Source: Hyphomicrobium zavarzinii ATCC 27496
GTDB taxonomy: Bacteria; Pseudomonadota; Alphaproteobacteria; Rhizobiales; Hyphomicrobiaceae
Direction of reading: 5' to 3'
DNA: 64,000 nucleotides
Assembly: GCF_000383415.1 (NCBI RefSeq)
Contig: NZ_KB911255.1
Span: forward strand, 170,001 to 234,000
In this document: one piece after another, positions 58,873 through 64,000 of the stretch
Numbering within the stretch: the stretch's first letter is position 1
Layout: every line of letters starts with the position of its first letter
Program-made: the position numbers and the translations under genes
The notes under the pieces: model-generated
The model's input: only the letters and a program-made list of their open reading frames with translations
Database searches by the model: none
What the model was told of the DNA's origin: nothing

Positions 58873-59310
58873 ATGGCCGGACCCAGTGCGAAGTGCAGTC
58901 TCATCCCCTGCCTCGGCTACAAGGATGCCGACGCGGCGGTCGATTGGTTGTGCGAGGCGTTCGGCTTCGAGCAGCATGCGGTCTATCGCGACGACGCGGG
59001 TCAGGTGGTTCATGCCGAGCTCACGTTCGCGAACTGCATGATCATGATCGGGCCGGACAACGGGGGTGAGTTCGGGAAGCTCGTCATGACGCTGCCCGAG
59101 CGCGCGGGCGGGCGGTGCACGCAGACCCTCTACGTCATCGTCGAGGATGTGGACGCGCACTATGCGCGGGCTTCCGCGGCGGGTGCGGAGACCGTGATCG
59201 CGCCGCGGGGAGATAGCTACGGCGGGCGCAGCTACTCCGTCCGCGATCCCGAGGGGCACGCGTGGAGTTTCGGCAGCTACGATCCCTGGGCTGCGTCCAC
59301 AACATCCTGA
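58873..59310 (+). CDS. VOC (glyoxalase-like) family protein
   Basis: A 145-residue protein with the beta-alpha-beta-beta-beta modules of the vicinal-oxygen-chelate fold. LGYKDADAAVDWLCEAFGF opens the fold and DSYGGRSYSVRDPEGHAWSFG closes it, with the metal-ligand Glu of PEGH. Function cannot be specified (glyoxalase, fosfomycin-like or PhnB-like). The 3' end overlaps the convergent sulP gene by 34 bases. The frame extends upstream, but this ATG fits the family. Confidence 0.87.
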   Translation: MAGPSAKCSLIPCLGYKDADAAVDWLCEAFGFEQHAVYRDDAGQVVHAELTFANCMIMIGPDNGGEFGKLVMTLPERAGGRCTQTLYVIVEDVDAHYARASAAGAETVIAPRGDSYGGRSYSVRDPEGHAWSFGSYDPWAASTTS

Positions 59311-60980
59311 ATGCTCGGGGCATAGTGGACGCGCGGAGATCTGAGGCCCGCGCTGAGGAGCGTTCGGCGCACGTTGGGGCGGGCTGCGGTAAAAACCACT
59401 TTCGTGCCGGCGCCTTCGAGCTGGTGCACGAAGCCTTCCAGGGATTTGGCGGCGGTGCTGTCGACGAGGGGTACGTCGGCGAAATCCAGGATGAACGTCT
59501 TGGGATGTTCTCCGATGCGGTCCAGCACGCCGCGCACGGCGGCGGTGGCGGCAAAGAAGAATGCGCCGGAGATGCGGTAGACCACGACATCTTGGCCATA
59601 GGTGGCAGGCTCGTAGCGTGTGCGCTGCTCTCCGGCCGTATCGGCGGCATCGTCCGCCACGAGGGCGTGCCCCGTTTCGACCTCCACGTTCTCCGCCATG
59701 CGGTGCATGAACAGGAAGGCGCCGAGCGTCACGCCGACGGCGATGGCGATCGTGAGATCCTCGAAGATGGTGAGGAGGAAGGTGGCCATGAGAACGGTCG
59801 CGTCTCCCCAGGAGGAGCGCAACAGCGCCGCGAATTCCTCTTTCTCCGCCATGTTCCAGGCGACGACAGCCAGGACACCGCCGAGGCTGGCGAGAGGGAT
59901 GTAGGCGGCGAGCGGCGCGGCGACCAGCAGGAACAGCAGGATGTAGACCGAGTGCAGCATGCCGGAGACCGGCGTTCGCGCTCCGGCGCGCACGTTGGTC
60001 GCGGTGCGCGCGATGGTGCCTGTCACGCACATGCCGCCAAAGGTGACGGCTGCGATGTTGGCGGCGCCCTGGGCGACCAGCTCGCAATTGGAGCGGTGCT
60101 TGCGTCCGGTCATGCCATCCGCCACGACGGCCGAGAGCAGGCTTTCGATGGCGCCCAAGAGGGCAATGGCGAGGGCGTCCGGGAAGACGGCGCGCAGCTT
60201 GGCGAGATCGAACGAGGGGAGCGAAGGGGAGGGCAGCATGCGCGGCACCTCGCCGAAGCGCGAGCCGATGGTGGCGACATCGAGCTGGAAAAGCGCCGTG
60301 AGCAGCGCCGTCACGGCGACGGCGATGAGCATACCGGGCCATTTGGGCTTTACCCGGCGCAGGCCGACTATGAGGACGACGGCAAGCAGCGACAATCCGA
60401 TTGCGGCCGGGTTGAACGATCCGAGCGCGCTCCAGATGGCCGCGAGCTTGGGGGCGAGGGCCGCGGGCTCATGGGCGAGATCGAGGCCCAGCAGCTCTTT
60501 CATCTGGCTCGCGAAAATGATGACGGCGATGCCCGCCGTGAATCCGACGGTGACGGGCAGGGGGATGTATTTGATGTACGTTCCGAGCCGCAGGAAGCCT
60601 GCGAGCATCATCAGCAGGCCGGCCATGGAGGTTGCGAGCACGAGACCGTCGTAGCCGTGCCGTTCCACGATGGCGGCGATCAGCACGATGAAGGCGCCCG
60701 CAGGCCCGCCGATCTGGAAGCGGCTGCCGCCGAGCGCCGAGATCAGGAAGCCGCCGACGATGGCGGTGAACAGGCCCTTCTCCGGGGAAAGGCCCGAGCC
60801 GATGGCGATGGCCATCGAGAGGGGGAGCGCGACGATTGCGACGGTGAGGCCTGCCAGCGCGTCCGCTCCGAAGTCTTTCGCGCCGTAGCCTTCACGCAGG
60901 AGCGTGATCAGCTTCGGCGTGAAGAGCTCGCGAAAGGTCGGCGCAGGCGGTTTGCGCGGGGGTGACGCGGACGCGTCCAT
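59277..60980 (-). CDS. SulP/SLC26 family anion transporter with STAS domain
   Basis: A 567-residue inner-membrane transporter. The membrane domain (about residues 40-420) has 12-14 segments, including the family stretch DALAGLTVAIVALPLSMAIAIGSGL (split, about 38-62) and a GGSRFQIGGPAGAF motif. The cytoplasmic STAS domain (about 440-560) has FILDFADVPLVDSTAAKSLEGF. Substrates in bacteria include sulfate, bicarbonate and dicarboxylates. No carbonic anhydrase or sulfur gene lies nearby to choose. Start set at ATG 60980. Confidence 0.92.
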   Translation of the reverse strand: MDASASPPRKPPAPTFRELFTPKLITLLREGYGAKDFGADALAGLTVAIVALPLSMAIAIGSGLSPEKGLFTAIVGGFLISALGGSRFQIGGPAGAFIVLIAAIVERHGYDGLVLATSMAGLLMMLAGFLRLGTYIKYIPLPVTVGFTAGIAVIIFASQMKELLGLDLAHEPAALAPKLAAIWSALGSFNPAAIGLSLLAVVLIVGLRRVKPKWPGMLIAVAVTALLTALFQLDVATIGSRFGEVPRMLPSPSLPSFDLAKLRAVFPDALAIALLGAIESLLSAVVADGMTGRKHRSNCELVAQGAANIAAVTFGGMCVTGTIARTATNVRAGARTPVSGMLHSVYILLFLLVAAPLAAYIPLASLGGVLAVVAWNMAEKEEFAALLRSSWGDATVLMATFLLTIFEDLTIAIAVGVTLGAFLFMHRMAENVEVETGHALVADDAADTAGEQRTRYEPATYGQDVVVYRISGAFFFAATAAVRGVLDRIGEHPKTFILDFADVPLVDSTAAKSLEGFVHQLEGAGTKVVFTAARPNVRRTLLSAGLRSPRVHYAPSIQDVVDAAQGS

Positions 60981-61198
60981 GGATCCGTCTCCTTGATCAA
61001 GGAGCGGCGGGATCGTCGGCTCGGGTGTCGGCGGTCGCCGTCGCAACGAAGTCGCGGCAGGAGTAATAAGCGGTTCGAATTCTACAGAATTCGGCCACGT
61101 TCAGGTGTGCATCTTTAGGCCATAGGGCGTGCGTGTCCGGTTCGCAATCGTCGCAGGGCGCACTCCTGCATTTTTCTGTGCTTTGGGAGACTGTCCTT

Positions 61199-61609
61199 AT
61201 GAGGTCGTTTAGATTTGTGGCCGGACTTCTTGTTGCCGCAGGTTTTCCATTTGCCGGAGCGGCTGCGGATGATGCGATTTTGACAGACATCACCTGGCTG
61301 GCCGAGGACATCGAGGGTCGCGGCGTCGTCGACAACGTCGCTTCCACGTTTCGTATCGATGCCTCCGGAAAGCTGAGCGGGGCTGGCGGCTGCAATCGGA
61401 TTTCCGGCACGGCGAAGATCGCCGGAGAGAAGATCACCATCGCGCCGCCTGCAACCACGCGCATGATGTGCCCGCCCGCGGTCATGGACCAGGAGCAGAA
61501 ATTCCTCGGCGCGCTTACGCGGGCTCGCAGCTACAAGCTGGAAGGGTCCATCCTAAGATTGCAGGGAGAGGACGGCGCCGAGCTGCTGAGACTGGTGAAG
61601 TCCGATTAA
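61199..61609 (+). CDS. META/HslJ-domain secreted protein
   Basis: A 136-residue exported protein. Signal peptide about 1-24 (RFVAGLLVAAGFPFAGAAA), then a META domain similar to HslJ: FRIDASGKLSGAGGCNRISGTAKI (split, about 50-73), MMCPPAVMDQEQKFLGAL and the closing LRLQGEDGAELLRLV. Two conserved cysteines may pair. HslJ-type proteins are linked to heat or novobiocin tolerance in E. coli. The start is set at the ATG with the signal sequence. Confidence 0.87.
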   Translation: MRSFRFVAGLLVAAGFPFAGAAADDAILTDITWLAEDIEGRGVVDNVASTFRIDASGKLSGAGGCNRISGTAKIAGEKITIAPPATTRMMCPPAVMDQEQKFLGALTRARSYKLEGSILRLQGEDGAELLRLVKSD

Positions 61610-61677
61610 TCCACTCCGCGCTATCACCGCGCGAACCCGTATCGCCGAGTGCGAGCCGGCGATACGGAGAGAGGTCC

Positions 61678-61884
61678 TCAAATCTTTGCGACGGTGCCTG
61701 CGGGACGGCATGTCCAGCGCTTCACGTACCAGCGCGGATGCTCGTCGGTCCATTTGGCAATTTCAGGCGCGGCGCCCATCACACACTGCATCGGCGTCAT
61801 GCTCTCCGCTTGAAAGATGAGGCCGACATCCTTGCATTTGCCGGGTTCGGCGGTGAGGCAGGCAATCAGTGCGAGCTCGATCAT
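61678..61884 (-). CDS. small conserved Cys-containing protein, unknown
   Basis: A 68-residue protein (MIELALIACLTAEPGKCKDV, then MTPMQCVMGAAPEIAKW and a WTCRPAG end) with four cysteines. The N-terminus is only weakly hydrophobic. Small proteins of this kind are widespread in Rhizobiales and are probably periplasmic, with no known function. Start ATG 61884; a longer frame upstream lacks a good ribosome site. Confidence 0.6.
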   Translation of the reverse strand: MIELALIACLTAEPGKCKDVGLIFQAESMTPMQCVMGAAPEIAKWTDEHPRWYVKRWTCRPAGTVAKI

Positions 61885-62151
61885 CGATGGGACCCTTTTT
61901 CTTTGGCATTGAGCGCTCCTCAAGGCCGGACGTTTCGGTTCCCATCGTCGTTCTTATCGTTATTGGAAGCGCAGACATGCGGTCCGCGCTTCAAAGATTG
62001 TGGAGTGACTCTAGGTTTTGATACTTCCCGTCCCTACCAACAAAATGAGATTTGTAATTCGGCTACGCCATTTCCAGTCCGGATAATGTCGCAGCCAAAA
62101 AGGTGCGGCGAATTTCCGGGCTTTGTTCAAATAACAATGGGCTTGCTGTTT

Positions 62152-62538
62152 CTAGAGCAAAAGCAACGTCAAAACGCTCGCTGCGCAGACGGCAATCAGG
62201 GTGGATTCGACGGGGCCGAAGCGATGGTCCACCCATCGGGGTAGGGCGTTGTAGCGCGGGGCATGACGCGCCAGCCAGAGCGAGCTGAGAAAGATCCAGC
62301 TCAGGATAAACCCGATCAGGGCGAGGGTCGCGATGCCGCTTGCGTTTCCGGGGGGCTCGGGCACGAGGGCAATCATCAGCGCGACGCCCGCGAGGCTGAA
62401 CACCAGGAGAGCGGCGACCAGCTTCAGCGTCTTTCGGAAGCCCGGCGGATCATTGATCCATTGCCGGCGCATGCCGGCGATCGACGCCGCCCCGAAGGCG
62501 AGGAAGAGAACGATTTTCGACAGTGCCGTGTAGTCCAC
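62152..62538 (-). CDS. multi-pass membrane protein, unknown
   Basis: A 128-residue protein with about four membrane segments (residues 6-23, 36-55, 64-88 and 108-127). A GTG start at 62538 follows AGGGGCACGCG and removes a hydrophilic upstream extension that looks non-coding. No recognised family. Confidence 0.5.
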   Translation of the reverse strand: MDYTALSKIVLFLAFGAASIAGMRRQWINDPPGFRKTLKLVAALLVFSLAGVALMIALVPEPPGNASGIATLALIGFILSWIFLSSLWLARHAPRYNALPRWVDHRFGPVESTLIAVCAASVLTLLLL

Positions 62539-63050
62539 CCGCGTGCCCCTTTCGGGCTCATGTCCCCAGAGTCTGATGCTCCGCTCTAATCGAACGTGAT
62601 GCAATCGTTCGGGTGCTGCACTTGCTCGGGCCTGTATCCATTCTGCCACTGGCAAGATGTAACTCTGGCGAGATTACATAAGTAGGGAACTAGTCCCGTA
62701 GGCAAGTTCCATCCGTATGTTCACTGTAGGGGTGAAACGTTATTGCGTTTTGCCTATCTGCCATCAGCGCGCGGGCAAAGCTGACAAATAACGGTACAGA
62801 TTGGGCCCGCTGACGCCTTTTGACGGGAACTGTTCCGCATCGGTGTCGGGAGGGTCTGACGGGAGGACAGTCAATGTATTGCGTATCGCCTGGCGCATCC
62901 GCCCCAGCATATCTGCCACATTCGTCTTGTCCGCCCGAGGGGCCGCCCTGGCTTTGAAGCCAGTGTGAGGCCGCGCGCTAACGCGCTCCAACACCTTCGC
63001 CTTCCAGAAAAAAAGAACCTCGCCAACCAACATCTTCGATGGGGGAAGAT
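62539..63050 (+). other. intergenic region upstream of large secreted protein
   Basis: About 510 bases without a confident gene. It contains the palindrome GGGAACTAGTCCC (62685-62697), followed by a second GTTCC copy, a possible regulator site. A leftward frame of 97 codons (62764-63057) overlaps the next gene's start and is not supported. A GGGGGAAG ribosome site lies just before 63051. Confidence 0.4.
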
Positions 63051-64000
63051 ATGACACGTTTTGCGTTCAAGCCGCCTGTACGTCTCGGCAGTGCGGCCGC
63101 TTCACTCTCGCTGGCGCTCATGCTGAGCGTTTCCGTCTCGCATGAGGCGATGGCCGCATGTGCGCCGAGCTCAACCTTGACTGTCGGCATCGAATGCGAG
63201 GGGGAGCAGGAGAACACGTCCCACATCACCATTACGGATGGAGGAAACGCAGGCGACAAGTTTGCTCCGGGGCTGGTCTCGGATCTGTTCGCGAACTCGG
63301 CACTCAATGCATCCTTCACGCCTGCGACAGCCATCACGGTCAGCGGTATTCTCGTCACCCCTATCGATGGGGAGGGAAACCTCAAGAACAGCGGCGACAT
63401 CGAAAATACGATGTCGAACGACAAGATCCTCGACAACGCGGTCAAAACGACCGCGAAAACAACCGTCCATGTGCCGCCTGGAGGTTGGGGTAGCAGCACG
63501 CCTTCCGGCACGACGACATACACGGTGACTGACAAGGATGGCGCCGTAACGACGGTGGCAAGGGCCGCTACTGCGGCCGAGATCCGGGCGATCACGGCCG
63601 CGCCGGTCGTCAACGGTGACGGGAGCAAGGACTACGCGAGGACGTTCGGTGCCGATACCATTTCCTCGTCGTCCAACGTTGCCAACATCATTGGGATCAA
63701 CGCAAACGACGACGGCGAATACAACATCGAGAACACCGGGAACATCAAACTGAGTCATGCCGGCGTCGGCCAGCTTTACGGCATCGCAGGAAACGGTGAT
63801 GTCGAGGAACTCAATGTCACGAACTCCGGAAAAATCGAGGTCGAACGCGACAGCATTGTCATCACCCGCCTCAGGAGCGACGCCATTCAGGCGCGCCCGG
63901 ACGATGTCACGGCGAGTGTCGGGACGATCCCAAATGCCGGTCTGCAAGTGGCGGCTGGCGTTTTCGTGGAGGAAGAGCTCGAGTCGTTCTCGCTAGATAA
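63051..64000 (+). CDS. large secreted beta-repeat (autotransporter-like) protein, N-terminal part
   Basis: Open from ATG 63051 to the end of the window (316 codons seen, no stop). The start is a long signal peptide (about 1-36: basic, hydrophobic LSLALMLSVSVS, ending EAMA). The visible body is rich in Asn, Asp, Gly, Thr and Ser, with recurring phrases such as NSGDIENT, ENTGNIKLS and VTNSGKIEVE. These are typical of beta-helix passenger domains in autotransporters and adhesins. A C-terminal beta-barrel, if present, is outside the window. Start supported by GGGGGAAG six bases upstream. Confidence 0.8.
   Translation, partial: MTRFAFKPPVRLGSAAASLSLALMLSVSVSHEAMAACAPSSTLTVGIECEGEQENTSHITITDGGNAGDKFAPGLVSDLFANSALNASFTPATAITVSGILVTPIDGEGNLKNSGDIENTMSNDKILDNAVKTTAKTTVHVPPGGWGSSTPSGTTTYTVTDKDGAVTTVARAATAAEIRAITAAPVVNGDGSKDYARTFGADTISSSSNVANIIGINANDDGEYNIENTGNIKLSHAGVGQLYGIAGNGDVEELNVTNSGKIEVERDSIVITRLRSDAIQARPDDVTASVGTIPNAGLQVAAGVFVEEELESFSLD

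Noticed and set aside
62764-63057. Leftward 97-codon frame upstream of the large secreted protein
   Set aside because: It overlaps the start and ribosome site of the better supported gene and has no recognisable domain. It might be debris of an old gene, but I cannot support that.

Overview
The window is high-GC DNA from an alphaproteobacterium, most likely a Hyphomicrobiales (Rhizobiales) member with methylotrophic traits. Support comes from the alphaproteobacterial 23S/5S rRNA, a lanthanide-type XoxF quinoprotein cluster, an MbfA iron exporter with an Irr-type box, and many small proteins of rhizobial type. The genus cannot be fixed from this sequence alone.

Layout: 1-2.8 kb is the end of an rRNA operon (23S, 5S, terminator). 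2.9-4.6 kb holds a membrane protein, msrA and a small Cys-rich secreted protein. 5.1-11.9 kb is a periplasmic PQQ alcohol-oxidation cluster: XoxF, a XoxJ-like binding protein fused to ankyrin repeats, a c-type cytochrome, a PQQ-associated ABC binding protein and a YVTN beta-propeller. 12-17.3 kb has a cellulose-synthase-like GT2, an orphan solute-binding protein and a plcP-agt type lipid-remodelling pair behind a candidate PHO box. 17.4-25 kb is housekeeping: infA, cspA, rpmI-rplT, pheS-(cytochrome c')-pheT and ndh. 25-34 kb has a GFA protein, a YiiX-like hydrolase, an MltB-type lytic transglycosylase, mbfA, lepA, a 38-residue basic protein and a DUF2130 protein. 34.4-41.7 kb is a metal-handling neighbourhood: DUF305, AKR, EF-hand, CopA-type ATPase, a CsoR-like repressor with a clear operator, a soluble MCP and DUF411.

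42-52.1 kb is the most coherent accessory system. A DeoR-type regulator lies beside a class III PLP enzyme and an APH-type kinase. Facing them across a direct-repeat operator candidate is a PotFGHI-like ABC transporter, an SDR and a propionyl-CoA-synthetase-like enzyme. I read this as uptake and breakdown of a small amino alcohol (for example 1-amino-2-propanol) by phosphorylation and phospho-lyase chemistry.

52.3-64 kb has a membrane diguanylate cyclase, a decayed metal P-type ATPase beside tRNA-Ala(CGC), yggT-DUF167-folD, a four-helix-bundle (S23/Avd-like) gene bracketed by inverted TAGGCAG heptamer repeats, comM, a VOC protein, a SulP transporter, small secreted and membrane proteins, and the start of a large secreted beta-repeat protein that runs off the window.

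The likeliest under-described items are the heptamer-bounded four-helix-bundle unit, which has a possible degenerate sister site after ndh, and the amino-alcohol locus.
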